From: Methanobacterium_D oryzae
GTDB taxonomy: Archaea; Methanobacteriota; Methanobacteria; Methanobacteriales; Methanobacteriaceae
Assembly: GCF_050433505.1 (NCBI RefSeq)
Contig: NZ_JBNPXC010000002.1
Location: 558,001-622,000 of the forward strand
DNA: 64,000 nucleotides
Direction: 5' to 3'
This document shows positions 1-8,961 of this stretch, in pieces (positions within the stretch are counted from its first letter, which is position 1; the number at the start of each line of letters is the position of its first letter). A model generated the notes under the pieces. The model made no database searches. It saw only the letters and a program-made list of their open reading frames with translations, and was not told the DNA's origin. The position numbers and the translations under genes are program-made.

Positions 1-65
1 TCCAGATAGAGGAAAAATTACTGAGTAAAAATGGAAATAAACCTGTTAAAATAATTAAAGAGTAG
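1..65 (+). CDS. C-terminal fragment of a gene entering from the left
   Basis: An open frame with no start in the window runs from the left edge to a TAG at 63-65. The last residues read QIEEKLLSKNGNKPVKIIKE, a charged lysine-rich tail typical of a soluble protein. It lies 40 bases before the next gene on the same strand. Nothing in so short a piece identifies a family, and the frame could be open by chance. Confidence 0.45.
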   Translation, partial: QIEEKLLSKNGNKPVKIIKE

Positions 66-105
66 TATTGATATATTTATTAATGATTAAAATAAATGTG
101 AAATT

Positions 106-903
106 ATGGGAACTATCGCAGTTATTATAATGGTAATCTTATTTTTAATATTGCTTGCATTTGTATTTTCATCAGCGCTTTTAACACCTATAATTGGTAA
201 AAGGAACCTATTATTTGTATTAGGTATGGGATTTATTGTAGGGATTGTTGGTGGAGCTTTCTTTATATCTCCAATATTTGATGATATACCTAATATAGCA
301 GCATCATTTTATCAATCCACTTCAGATGATGTGGAGACTATAAATCTAAATGTGTCAACTAATTTAGATATTAATAAATTTATAGCAGATACACGGAACT
401 TAGATGGTGTAAAAAGCGTTGAAGTTAGCGATATAACTATTAAAACTACTCAATTTTCGCCTGCATGGAAAAATACACTTGAAAACCGTATAATTACAAT
501 AAATAAAAACATTACATCTGCTAAAATTACTAATAATGATACAATAGATATCCAAATAGGTCAAACAAATCCTAAAGAATTAATTAAGGGATTAGAAGAC
601 TGGTTAATGCTTGTTGGGGCCATTGACGTTAAGTATAGTATAGTTCATGTTAAGCTAAAAGTAGAAACATCAAAAATGAATACAACGATGGAAACAGTAT
701 CAAAACAAGCGGTAGTTAAAAGTGTAGAAGGTCCAACACAGGATAAAATTAATTATATAAAATCAATAATGCCCGATAAATCAAATTTGATTATTTTATG
801 TGGATTTATTGGAGTCTTAACAGGATTAGCCGGATTATTTATAGATACTCTAATTAGTATTTTTGGCGATGTTAAAAGTAAAGTAATTAAAAATGATAGA
901 TGA
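106..903 (+). CDS. membrane protein with three predicted helices, unknown function
   Basis: I do not recognise the family. The 265-residue product has a hydrophobic N-terminal helix (about 4-28), a second helix (about 35-55), a long polar Asn/Thr-rich domain (about 60-225) and one C-terminal helix (about 228-250). With two helices in front and one behind, the central domain probably faces the outside, but this is inference. A GTGAAATT ribosome site precedes the ATG. It ends only six bases before the Dph6-like gene, so the two are probably cotranscribed. No catalytic motif is visible. Confidence 0.8.
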   Translation: MGTIAVIIMVILFLILLAFVFSSALLTPIIGKRNLLFVLGMGFIVGIVGGAFFISPIFDDIPNIAASFYQSTSDDVETINLNVSTNLDINKFIADTRNLDGVKSVEVSDITIKTTQFSPAWKNTLENRIITINKNITSAKITNNDTIDIQIGQTNPKELIKGLEDWLMLVGAIDVKYSIVHVKLKVETSKMNTTMETVSKQAVVKSVEGPTQDKINYIKSIMPDKSNLIILCGFIGVLTGLAGLFIDTLISIFGDVKSKVIKNDR

Positions 904-909
904 TGTATT

Positions 910-1590
910 ATGAAAGTCGCAGTTCTTTTTTCAGGTGGTAAAGATAGCACTATGGCATTATATAAAGCTATAGGAGAGGGAAATGATGTAAAGTATGTTG
1001 TATCTGTAATTTCAGAGAATCCTGCTTCATATATGTTCCACGTAGCTAATATACATATTACAGAGCTTTCAGCAGAGTCACTTGAAATTCCACTTCTTAG
1101 AAAAGTCACTAAAGGTATAAAAGAAGATGAATTAAAGGATTTAACACAAGTTTTAAGTGAATTAAAAGATAAAGGAATTGAAGGAATTTATTCAGGTGCT
1201 CTCTATTCCGAATATCAAAAATCAAGAATAGATAAAATATGTGAAGATCTTGGACTTAAATCGTGTGCTCCTTTATGGCATGTGGATCCAGTTAAGTACA
1301 TGGAAGAAATTATAGATCTTGGATTTGAAGTAATAATAATCAGTGTATCTGCAGAAGGGCTTGATGAATCATGGCTTGGTAAGAAAATTGATAGAGAAAC
1401 TCTTGATGAGATTATCAAATTAAATGAAAAATATGGAATACATATTGGATTTGAGGGTGGAGAAGCAGAGACTCTTGTTTTAGATGGCCCTATATTTAAT
1501 AAAAGGATTGAAATTATAGATTCTAAAGTAATCTGGGAAAAAGATAGTGGTTATCTTTTAATTAATGAAGCTAAGCTTATAAATAAATAA
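910..1590 (+). CDS. Dph6-family ATP-pyrophosphatase (probable diphthine-ammonia ligase)
   Basis: This cytosolic enzyme probably performs the last, ATP-dependent amidation of diphthine to diphthamide on elongation factor 2. The sequence shows the PP-loop SGGKDS at residues 8-13, the family motif EGGEAETLVLDGP near 184-196, and a single-domain length of 226 residues that fits the archaeal members. It follows the membrane protein at 106-903 by six bases and is likely translated from the same message. The family name is well supported; the exact substrate is inferred from the eukaryotic homologue. Confidence 0.87.
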   Translation: MKVAVLFSGGKDSTMALYKAIGEGNDVKYVVSVISENPASYMFHVANIHITELSAESLEIPLLRKVTKGIKEDELKDLTQVLSELKDKGIEGIYSGALYSEYQKSRIDKICEDLGLKSCAPLWHVDPVKYMEEIIDLGFEVIIISVSAEGLDESWLGKKIDRETLDEIIKLNEKYGIHIGFEGGEAETLVLDGPIFNKRIEIIDSKVIWEKDSGYLLINEAKLINK

Positions 1591-1615
1591 AAAGTCTAAT
1601 TTACTCTTTTTTAAA

Positions 1616-1996
1616 TTATTTTATTTCTGGAGCAAGCCAGTCGATAAATTTTTCAACATCATCAGTTTCAATTTCAACTTCAATTTCTCCCAGTGGAGAT
1701 AGATAATCTTCTACAAAATTAGGGATTCCGACTAGTGCTGCTTGTTTACTTAATTTGAAACGAATTTTATTAGCACGAATTCCTTTTAATAGCATTTTCC
1801 TTGCAGCACCTCGAATTTTCCTTTCTCTTAATTCTTTCTGTAATTTTTTAATTGATTCATTTCCACCAGATACAAGTACATAATCATCGTCTATTTCAAT
1901 ATCATCATAGTCAAAAATGTTAGAAAGTGTTCTTATTACTTTATCAATGTCTTCTGTGGGTTGTAATTCAGCTTTAGCTTGCATTTTATATTCCAT
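1616..1996 (-). CDS. UPF0201-family RNA-binding-like protein
   Basis: A small archaeal protein of the UPF0201 (COG1931) family, recognised from its pattern of acidic beta strands, the basic segment KKLQKELRERKIRGAARKML and the C-terminal GEIEVEIETDDVEKF region. It is often paired with UPF0200, as here, and may bind RNA; no function is established. An in-frame GTG at 2008 overlaps the upstream stop codon, but GTGAGG there is a good ribosome site six bases before the ATG at 1996, so 1996 is chosen as start. This gives 126 residues. Confidence 0.85.
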   Translation of the reverse strand: MEYKMQAKAELQPTEDIDKVIRTLSNIFDYDDIEIDDDYVLVSGGNESIKKLQKELRERKIRGAARKMLLKGIRANKIRFKLSKQAALVGIPNFVEDYLSPLGEIEVEIETDDVEKFIDWLAPEIK

Positions 1997-2004
1997 AATA
2001 TGCC

Positions 2005-2589
2005 TCACAATTTTTTCTTTTTAATGTTTTTTAAAGTACGCTTTTTAGTTTCAGTTTTTAGTATGCTTCTTATTGAGTTTTTATACTTCCAGATTGGCCC
2101 TTCATTTACAATCATAAAATCAGAAGTAGCAATAACGTTACCTATTCCAAATTTAAGTTCCCTATTATCTCTCTTTTTAAATTCATGGAAACTATCGGAA
2201 TCATCGGATCTTTTCCGTTTTTTAACTCTCATAAATCGAGTATTAGGATTTGAATGAACTGCAATTACTTTAAATCCTCTGAAATTATTTTTAAAAATTT
2301 TAACTTCTGCAGGACTTCTTATACCTTCAATTATGTATTTCAAATCATTTTCCTTTGGAGTATTATACATGGATTCTTTTATTATTTCTACACACCGTTC
2401 TGCAACAACAAATTTTCCATACTCTTCACGTAATTTAACCGCTGTTTCACCTATATCAGCGTTTCTTTTTATGGCTTCATCTCTGATTACGTCACCCATT
2501 CTGATTACGTCAAATTCCAAGTTTTTTGCAACTCTTGCTACAATGCTTTTACCTGATCCTGGTAATCCTGTTACTCCAATTACATGCAT
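2005..2589 (-). CDS. UPF0200-family P-loop nucleotide kinase
   Basis: A P-loop NTPase of the archaeal UPF0200 family, distantly like adenylate and dephospho-CoA kinases. The Walker A motif GLPGSGKS lies at residues 8-15, followed by a GDVIRDEA segment typical of the NMP-binding region and a basic LID-like stretch (KKRKRSDDSD). The C-terminus is very lysine-rich. The substrate is unknown. The ATG at 2589 follows GAGTGAAATA. The UPF0201 gene starts nine bases after the stop, so the pair forms an operon, as commonly seen in archaea. Confidence 0.85.
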   Translation of the reverse strand: MHVIGVTGLPGSGKSIVARVAKNLEFDVIRMGDVIRDEAIKRNADIGETAVKLREEYGKFVVAERCVEIIKESMYNTPKENDLKYIIEGIRSPAEVKIFKNNFRGFKVIAVHSNPNTRFMRVKKRKRSDDSDSFHEFKKRDNRELKFGIGNVIATSDFMIVNEGPIWKYKNSIRSILKTETKKRTLKNIKKKKL

Positions 2590-2681
2590 TATTTCACTCT
2601 CTGAATAAAAGATCTTTCTGTTCTCTATTAATTAAAAACAGCGTTCTAAGTTTCTGTTCTTTTTAAAATATTTTATACCTT

Positions 2682-3437
2682 TCAAAATTTCTCAAAATCT
2701 TCAATTGAACTTAACATAGTTTTTAGTGAATCTCTAAGATTAATATTATTATTAAAGTTCTCAATTAATTTTTTAAGCTCATCTTTATCATATTTTTTTA
2801 ATTTTTCCACTTTTTCAATAAGACAAGGGATGGTTCTTACAATATTATCAACTATAGTGATAGAAGCAGTTTTAGATGTTCTTGATAATGGATTTAAGTC
2901 CACAGCAATTACGAATTTACCACTTGAAACTAAAGCTTCTGTTCTATCCCCATCTTCAAGTGGAACTAAAATAACATCCGCATTGAAGATACCTTCAGGG
3001 CTTACGTCTCCTCTGGGGTGGTTAATTCCTTCAATATGCTCTAAATTTTCTTTATCTGTACCTAAAACTTCTTTTGCCCCAGCTTCTTTTAAAACTTTCA
3101 AAATTGTCTTTACTCTTTGGGGAGTTCTGTAAAAAAGATTTATTTCTATTTTTGCATCTAAAATATCAGCAAGTTTTACTATATCTTCTGGAACTAGGGC
3201 TGCAGTATTACCATTTACAGATAAAACTGGATTTTTTGCAAGTATTAAAGAAGCAGCAGCAGCTTCTATTGTTTTTTCCGCTGTTTTAGTTGTTTTCTCT
3301 CCAATTAAATAATCAAATGCTTCACCTCTGCCATGAGCTATCATTCCAGCATCGGCTAAAATTCCATTTTTGTAAGCATCCACTACTTTATGTCTTGATA
3401 ACAACGATTTGTATCTTGGGTGATCCTTAGGAATCAT
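2682..3437 (-). CDS. 4-phosphopantoate--beta-alanine ligase (phosphopantothenate synthetase)
   Basis: The archaeal enzyme joins 4-phosphopantoate and beta-alanine with ATP to make 4'-phosphopantothenate, replacing bacterial PanC/PanK in coenzyme A synthesis. The 251-residue product begins IPKDHPRYKSLLSRH and has the conserved segments HGRGEAFDYLIGE, VNGNTAALVP, NHPRGDVSPEGI and ADVILVPLEDGDRTEAL of the COG1701 family. No ribosome site is visible before the ATG; a TATA-like TTTATAAATT lies about 20 bases upstream, so the message may be leaderless. It lies upstream of, and may be cotranscribed with, the UPF0200 gene. Confidence 0.92.
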   Translation of the reverse strand: MIPKDHPRYKSLLSRHKVVDAYKNGILADAGMIAHGRGEAFDYLIGEKTTKTAEKTIEAAAASLILAKNPVLSVNGNTAALVPEDIVKLADILDAKIEINLFYRTPQRVKTILKVLKEAGAKEVLGTDKENLEHIEGINHPRGDVSPEGIFNADVILVPLEDGDRTEALVSSGKFVIAVDLNPLSRTSKTASITIVDNIVRTIPCLIEKVEKLKKYDKDELKKLIENFNNNINLRDSLKTMLSSIEDFEKF

Positions 3438-3578
3438 GTAAAATAATTTATAAATATTCAGCTATATAATTATAGAAAAGAGTCAATTAGTTTGAGATTT
3501 GAATAAAAAAATTTATAAAGACTAAAGGTTTATAATTCAGATATTTGTTGGTGTTAAAAACACATAAGGTGTGATAGA

Positions 3579-3827
3579 ATGAAGGATACTATAGAAATTA
3601 ATAAGTCAGATGATTTTGAAGAGCCAATCGGGAAAAGCCAACGAAGAGAAAAGAAAAAAAGGAAAATTAACAAATGGGGCGTGTATATAAGTCTTATTCT
3701 TATTGTAGCAGGTTTGATTTGGTATGCAATTAACCTTGGGCTAATCCCAACAGAAATTATAATACAACAAGCTGGACCCATTTTAATCATAATTTTGGGA
3801 ATATTAATTTTAATAAAATCACTTTAA
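3579..3827 (+). CDS. small membrane protein, DUF5668/LiaF-like two-helix type
   Basis: An 82-residue protein with a charged N-terminal third (DFEEPIGKSQRREKKKRK) and two hydrophobic helices at about 35-54 and 60-80 joined by a short loop with NLGLIP. This resembles the two-helix unit of LiaF-like or DUF5668 proteins. The lysine-arginine cluster before the first helix suggests a cytosolic N-terminus. AAGGTGTGAT lies at good spacing before the ATG and a TATA-like AATTTATAAAG lies near 3509-3520, so it probably has its own promoter. Function unknown. Confidence 0.75.
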   Translation: MKDTIEINKSDDFEEPIGKSQRREKKKRKINKWGVYISLILIVAGLIWYAINLGLIPTEIIIQQAGPILIIILGILILIKSL

Positions 3828-3879
3828 TTAATTTTAAACTTGAAAACAAAATTTTATTACAAAAAAATAAAATTTAAGA

Positions 3880-3905
3880 GGTTGAAGGAACGAAGTTCCT
3901 GAACC
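3880..3905 (+). promoter_or_regulatory. stem-loop in the leader of the M42 peptidase gene
   Basis: Two nested inverted repeats form a hairpin: outer arms GGTT (3880-3883) and AACC (3902-3905), inner arms AGGAAC (3886-3891) and GTTCCT (3895-3900) around a GAA loop. It stands out from the AT-rich surroundings and lies about 30 bases before the start codon. It could be a leader structure or the end of the preceding transcription unit; no U-tract follows. Confidence 0.45.
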
Positions 3906-3935
3906 ACAAAATAAAAAAAAATTTTGAGGTATTCT

Positions 3936-4967
3936 ATGACTAATTTATTAAAAGAGTTATCAAATGCACCAGGAGTATCTGGTTTTGAAGAAAATATCCG
4001 TAAAATAATGAGCGAAGAACTAAAAGACCATGTAGACGCAATTGAAATCGATGGTCTTGGTAATTTTATCGCAGTTAAAAAAGGTAAAGCAGATGGAAAA
4101 AAGATAATGTTAGCCGCCCATATGGATGAAATTGGGTTAATGGTAAAACACATTGATGATAAGGGCTTTGTCAAATTTACCAAAATTGGGGGAATAAATG
4201 ACCAGATGCTTCTAAACCAAGAAGTATATATTCACTCTGATGATGGAAAGAAAGTTCTAGGAGTAATAGGTGCAAAACCGCCTCACAGAATGAAAGCAGC
4301 TGAAAGAAAAAAAGTAACTGAATACGAAAACATGTTTATTGATATAGGGGCTTCAAATAAAGAAGAAGCAGAAAAAATGGTTGGTGTAGGATATCCTATA
4401 ACAATTAAACACGAATATTCCGAACTTCAAGATAATCTGGTAACAGGAAAAGCATTTGATAACAGAGTAGGTTGTTATGTGCTTATTGAAGCAATGAAGA
4501 GAGTTAAAACTGATGCTACCATTTATGGAGTAGGAACAGTTCAAGAAGAAGTTGGTCTTAAAGGAGCAAGAACATCAGCATTCAAAATAAATCCAGATAT
4601 GGCAATAGCTCTTGATGTTACAATAGCTGGAGATCATCCAGGAATTAAATTTGAGGAAGCGCCTGCAAAACTCAATGGAGGACCTGCAATAATTTTAACA
4701 GATGCAAGTGGAAGAGGATTAATAACCCATCCTACAGTTAAAAAACTCCTTATTGAAACAGCAGATACAGAAGAAATTCCTTATCAACTGGAAGTAAGTG
4801 AGGGAGGTACAACTGACGCTACTGCAATTCACCTAACTAGGGAAGGAATTCCAACAGGTGTTTTATCAGTTCCAACAAGGTATATTCACACACCAGTTGA
4901 AGTGGTTAGCCTTGAAGATATTGAAAATACCATAAAATTACTTGTAGCTGCTTTGGAAAAGGCATAA
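3936..4967 (+). CDS. M42-family metallo-aminopeptidase
   Basis: A cytosolic zinc or cobalt aminopeptidase of the TET/FrvX/deblocking type that trims peptides from the N-terminus. Metal ligands and catalytic residues are visible in order: AAHMDEIG, FDNRVG, VQEEVGLKGA with the catalytic Glu pair, ALDVTIAGDHP, and the late RYIHTPVEVV. The 343-residue length is normal for the family. An in-frame TTG at 3924 would extend it by four residues, but TGAGGT there is the ribosome site for the ATG at 3936. A short stem-loop lies in the leader. Confidence 0.92.
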   Translation: MTNLLKELSNAPGVSGFEENIRKIMSEELKDHVDAIEIDGLGNFIAVKKGKADGKKIMLAAHMDEIGLMVKHIDDKGFVKFTKIGGINDQMLLNQEVYIHSDDGKKVLGVIGAKPPHRMKAAERKKVTEYENMFIDIGASNKEEAEKMVGVGYPITIKHEYSELQDNLVTGKAFDNRVGCYVLIEAMKRVKTDATIYGVGTVQEEVGLKGARTSAFKINPDMAIALDVTIAGDHPGIKFEEAPAKLNGGPAIILTDASGRGLITHPTVKKLLIETADTEEIPYQLEVSEGGTTDATAIHLTREGIPTGVLSVPTRYIHTPVEVVSLEDIENTIKLLVAALEKA

Positions 4968-4996
4968 TAAACATTAAATTTTTATTTTTTTTAAAA

Positions 4997-5713
4997 TTAA
5001 ATAGTTTTATTTGATTTTGCACCTGAAACAATTTCAATACCATTTGAATTTATCTCATATGTCATGAATTGAGTTGGTGTCTTAGTACTTCTCATTTTTA
5101 TTATGTCCATTACTCTTTCTCTTCTTCCAGTATATGGATTTTCACGTTTCATAAGCTTAATAGCACCATAAACAGAAAACAATGCTAGTTCATTAAACTC
5201 ATGAGAAGTAGCACTATCCAATATTACTAAAGAGGTTATATTTCTTTGTTTTAATTCATATATAAGAAGATCAAAGCGATTTCTGAATTCATAAGGTGTT
5301 AATTTAGCAGTATAACTTCCAAGACTATCTATTACAACTACTTCAGTATCTTCAGGGATATTTTGTAATATTTTAGCAAAATTTCCCTTTATTGTATCTA
5401 TATCTATGCTCATTTCTGCTTCAGTAACTTTTGCTCTAACTCCTGCAAGTTCTATGAAACTTAATAGACCTTCTTCAGCAAATCCTTCAAGATCCCAATT
5501 AAGAGATTCACCTTGAACATAAAGATCACCAGCATCTTCTTCTGTAGTTATATAAGAAGTTTTAAGGCCGTTATCACAACAATTTTTTGCAAAATGAAGT
5601 CCAAAAATAGTTTTACCAGAACCAGCATCACCAGTAATGAGCATAGTTCTATTTTCCGCAAATCCGCCAGTAATTTGATCGAATACAGATATTCCTGTTT
5701 TTATTCTTTTCAA
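4997..5713 (-). CDS. single-domain KaiC/RadA-like ATPase
   Basis: A RecA-superfamily ATPase of the KaiC/RAD55-like group with one ATPase domain (238 residues). It shows TGISVFDQITGGF at the start, Walker A GDAGSGKT at about 28-35, an EE pair after beta 2 (TTEEDAG) and Walker B-like VVVIDSL near 124-130. Such proteins are used as signalling or regulatory ATPases. The start is TTG, with GGAGAT six bases before it. It lies 38 bases behind a response regulator-PAS gene on the same strand, so it is a plausible output partner. Confidence 0.85.
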   Translation of the reverse strand: MKRIKTGISVFDQITGGFAENRTMLITGDAGSGKTIFGLHFAKNCCDNGLKTSYITTEEDAGDLYVQGESLNWDLEGFAEEGLLSFIELAGVRAKVTEAEMSIDIDTIKGNFAKILQNIPEDTEVVVIDSLGSYTAKLTPYEFRNRFDLLIYELKQRNITSLVILDSATSHEFNELALFSVYGAIKLMKRENPYTGRRERVMDIIKMRSTKTPTQFMTYEINSNGIEIVSGAKSNKTI

Positions 5714-5751
5714 TACTCTATCTCCTTTAAATTAATCCGAGAAATATTCTT

Positions 5752-6999
5752 TCAATAATTATTTGACTGCATAAATTCAAAAATACAATCCTCTGTGCCA
5801 TCAGCCAAACATGATATTTGTTCTACGTTACCTTTAATATTGGTCCAAGTGAAACTACGCATGATTATCACTCTACATATAAGACAAAACATTGGACTGT
5901 ATTCATTATCAATTTCCCAAGGACATTTTAAAAATCTGATGTAATCTGTATTTTCTTTGGAAAAAATTTCTGTTTCAATGCCTAAATTCGATAAAAATTC
6001 AGATATCCAAGTTAAATAACGTTCGAAATTATCAGAGGGTTCTTTCGAATATATATCTAGACTCTTTTCAAATCTAGGTTTCATATTTGTTTCAAAACGA
6101 TCCCCAAAACTTTTTGCGATATTATTCCTTATTTGGGGAGGTATATTTGATGCAAATACTGGCATGGCACTTAAAAGGAAACTAAAAAGTTCACTTCTAG
6201 CGCTTTCTTTTAGAAGTTTTTCTCTTTCTTTTTCAGATTTTTTACGTTTACTGATATCTTGAAAAACTAATACTATACCGTTTATGTTTTCCTTATAATC
6301 CTTAATTGGAGCACTAGTGTTATCAATAGGGATATTTATTCCTGATTTTGTAATTAATAATGCCTGATCTTTTAGATGTGTCACGTCATTTAGAAGTATA
6401 TCCTTTACTGAATATTTAATGGGATAGTTAGTTTCCTCATCAATAATTTTAAAAATATCTTCTAAGGGTTTCCCTAAAGCATCATTTAAATCCCATTCAG
6501 TAATTTCTTGGGCAATAGGGTTCATGAATGTGATATGGCCATATTTATCTGTGGTAATTACAGCATCACCAATACTTTCAAGTGTTGTTGAAAGCCACAT
6601 TTCATTTTGTTTAAGTTTACTTTCCATTTTATGCTTATACAAAGCTATTTCGATGGCACTGTGTAATTCCCTATCTTCAAACGGTTTTATAATATAACCG
6701 AAGGGACCTGTTATTTTGGCACGTTTTAAGGTTTTTTCATCAGAATAAGCAGTTAAATATACAACAGGTATGTCATATTCATCCTTAATTAATTGAGCAG
6801 CATCAATACCGTCCAATTCTCCCTTTAAAACAATATCCATTAAAACTAAATCTGGCCGTGTTTCTTTAGCTTTAATTACAGCTTCTTCTCCTGAAGATAT
6901 AATTGCGGGTACTTCATAATCAAGACTTTCGAGTCTGTGTTTAATATCCATTGCTACAATACTCTCATCTTCAACTACAAGTATCCTAATTTGTTCCAT
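5752..6999 (-). CDS. response regulator with PAS and methanogen output-like domain
   Basis: A cytosolic signalling protein of 415 residues. Residues 1-120 form a receiver domain with acidic pocket VVEDE, phospho-acceptor in LVLMDIVLKGELDG and conserved VYLTAYSD and IIKPF. A PAS domain follows at about 130-255. The last 150 residues carry clustered cysteines (LKCPWEID, MFCLICR, ISCLADGTEDCIFEF) and resemble the methanogen output domain MetOD1, itself V4R-like; this part is a less certain call. There is no kinase or DNA-binding domain, so output is probably by protein contact. The KaiC-like ATPase gene follows by 38 bases. Confidence 0.85.
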   Translation of the reverse strand: MEQIRILVVEDESIVAMDIKHRLESLDYEVPAIISSGEEAVIKAKETRPDLVLMDIVLKGELDGIDAAQLIKDEYDIPVVYLTAYSDEKTLKRAKITGPFGYIIKPFEDRELHSAIEIALYKHKMESKLKQNEMWLSTTLESIGDAVITTDKYGHITFMNPIAQEITEWDLNDALGKPLEDIFKIIDEETNYPIKYSVKDILLNDVTHLKDQALLITKSGINIPIDNTSAPIKDYKENINGIVLVFQDISKRKKSEKEREKLLKESARSELFSFLLSAMPVFASNIPPQIRNNIAKSFGDRFETNMKPRFEKSLDIYSKEPSDNFERYLTWISEFLSNLGIETEIFSKENTDYIRFLKCPWEIDNEYSPMFCLICRVIIMRSFTWTNIKGNVEQISCLADGTEDCIFEFMQSNNY

Positions 7000-7091
7000 A
7001 CTAATAACTACTCTTAATCATTTATATATAATATTATCTTTTAATTTCTGGATTAAATAATACTATTTTAACTATTTAATTCACTATTAAT

Positions 7092-8855
7092 TTATTTATG
7101 CAAATGCCTGTAAATATTAACTGCTAAATTTCTGTTTATACCTTTAACACTCGCTATCTCATCAATTTTTGCATTTTTTATACTTTCTATATCTCCAAAG
7201 TGTTTGAGTAATTTTATTTTCCTTTTTTCACCTATTCCTTTAATTCCATCAAGTATAGAACGTTTAAGCTCTCTGGATCTTAGCTTTTTATGCTGAGTGA
7301 CTGCAAATCTATGGGCTTCATCCCTTATCCTTTGAAGAAGATGTAAAGCTTCAGAGTTATGGGGTAAAATGATTGGACTTGAAACTTCGGAAATAAATAT
7401 ATGTTCAAATTCTTTTGCAAGCCCAATAACAGGGATATCATCTAAATTAAGAGATTTTAATACATTTAAAGCTACATTGAGCTGGCCTTTTCCTCCATCT
7501 ACAAGTATAAGATCAGGCTTTTTTTCCTCATCTTCTGGTTTAATTTTACTGTATCTCCTGAATAAAACATCTTTCATCATTGCATAATCATCAGGACCAT
7601 CCATTTTTATATTATATTTTCTATATTTGCTCTTTTTAGGAATACCATCTTCAAATACAACCATTGATCCTACTGGTAGTTTTCCACTGATATTTGAGAT
7701 GTCAAAAGCTTCAATGCGCCTTGGTATTTTTGGAATCTTAAGATATGTTTTAAGGTCAACTAATGCTCCTCTTACTTCTTTTTCATGATTTTTAATGATT
7801 TCAGCATTTTTTGCTACCATTTGAACTAATCGGGTTTCTGTAGTATTTTTAGGAGTTCTTAAAATTACATCGTGGCCTTTATTTTCTGATAACCATTCAT
7901 TGATTAATTCCTTTTCATCTGGTTTGTATTGAATTATAATTTCTGATGGTACATGCCTTGGGATCATATAATACTGTTTTAGGAATGCAGAAAGTATTTT
8001 ATCTGGTAATGTTCCTTCTGTTCCACTCATTAAAAAATCATCTTTTCCAATGATTTTACCATCCCTTATAGAAAATACAACTACAAAAGCAATTTTATTG
8101 TCGTAAGAACATGCTATTACATCTTGTTCAAGGCCTCTATCAAATTCTATTTTCTGTTTTTCAAGTATGTTATCTACTGATTGAATTTGATCCCTTAAAA
8201 CAGCAGCTTTTTCGAATTCATTGTTTTCAGCTGCTTCTATCATCATTTCATTTAACATATCAATAATTTGGTTATATTTACCTTCAAAAAATAAATTTAT
8301 TTTTTCAACAATATCATTATATTCATCTTTAGTTATTTTACCACTACAAGGAGCGCTACAAAGATGAATCTGATAGTTAAGGCAGGGCCCATCCATTTTT
8401 CTACAAGCTCTTATTTTAAAGAGTGCTTTTAATGATTTAACTATTCCCCTAACAGATCCAACATCTGTAAATGGCCCGTAATAATATGCTCCGTCATCTC
8501 TTACATTTCTGGTTATTAATACACGAGGATAAATTTCGTTGGTTATTTTAATATATGGATATCGTTTATCATCTTTTAATCGTATATTATACTTTGGTTT
8601 GTACTTTTTAATAAGATTAGACTCTAAAATAAGCGCTTCTTTTTCTGTATCTGTTATGATGTATTCTAAACTATGAAATTGACTCATTAATAACTTAGTT
8701 TTTAATGGTTGATCTCTACTTCCAAAATAAGATTTAACCCTTTTAATTAATGATTTAGCCTTCCCAACATAGAGAACAATATCTTCCATGTTCCTCATTA
8801 TGTAAACGCCAGGTTTATTTGGTAAATTTTTTGGATCACTGCAACGATTTGACAT
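7092..8855 (-). CDS. uvrC: excinuclease ABC subunit C
   Basis: UvrC makes both cuts around bulky lesions in bacterial-type nucleotide excision repair. The 587-residue protein has the GIY-YIG nuclease (NKPGVYIMRN...LYVGKAKSL) at the N-terminus, a cysteine cluster near 150-170 (CRKMDGPC...CSAPCSG), a UVR motif (ENNEFEKAAVLRDQI) near 210, the RNase H-like nuclease (EAFDISNISG) after about 380, and two helix-hairpin-helix motifs at the end (IKGIGEKRK, VKGINRNLA). CAGAGGCGAT precedes the ATG. It lies close to uvrB and uvrA but on the opposite strand. Confidence 0.97.
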   Translation of the reverse strand: MSNRCSDPKNLPNKPGVYIMRNMEDIVLYVGKAKSLIKRVKSYFGSRDQPLKTKLLMSQFHSLEYIITDTEKEALILESNLIKKYKPKYNIRLKDDKRYPYIKITNEIYPRVLITRNVRDDGAYYYGPFTDVGSVRGIVKSLKALFKIRACRKMDGPCLNYQIHLCSAPCSGKITKDEYNDIVEKINLFFEGKYNQIIDMLNEMMIEAAENNEFEKAAVLRDQIQSVDNILEKQKIEFDRGLEQDVIACSYDNKIAFVVVFSIRDGKIIGKDDFLMSGTEGTLPDKILSAFLKQYYMIPRHVPSEIIIQYKPDEKELINEWLSENKGHDVILRTPKNTTETRLVQMVAKNAEIIKNHEKEVRGALVDLKTYLKIPKIPRRIEAFDISNISGKLPVGSMVVFEDGIPKKSKYRKYNIKMDGPDDYAMMKDVLFRRYSKIKPEDEEKKPDLILVDGGKGQLNVALNVLKSLNLDDIPVIGLAKEFEHIFISEVSSPIILPHNSEALHLLQRIRDEAHRFAVTQHKKLRSRELKRSILDGIKGIGEKRKIKLLKHFGDIESIKNAKIDEIASVKGINRNLAVNIYRHLHK

Positions 8856-8961
8856 TTAATCGCCTCTGATTATTTAATTGGTTTATTGAATATTCTGTTT
8901 TAAATTGTATAATTGAGTTAAATGAATATAATAGTTATTAAACAGTATCAGTGCGCTAGTT

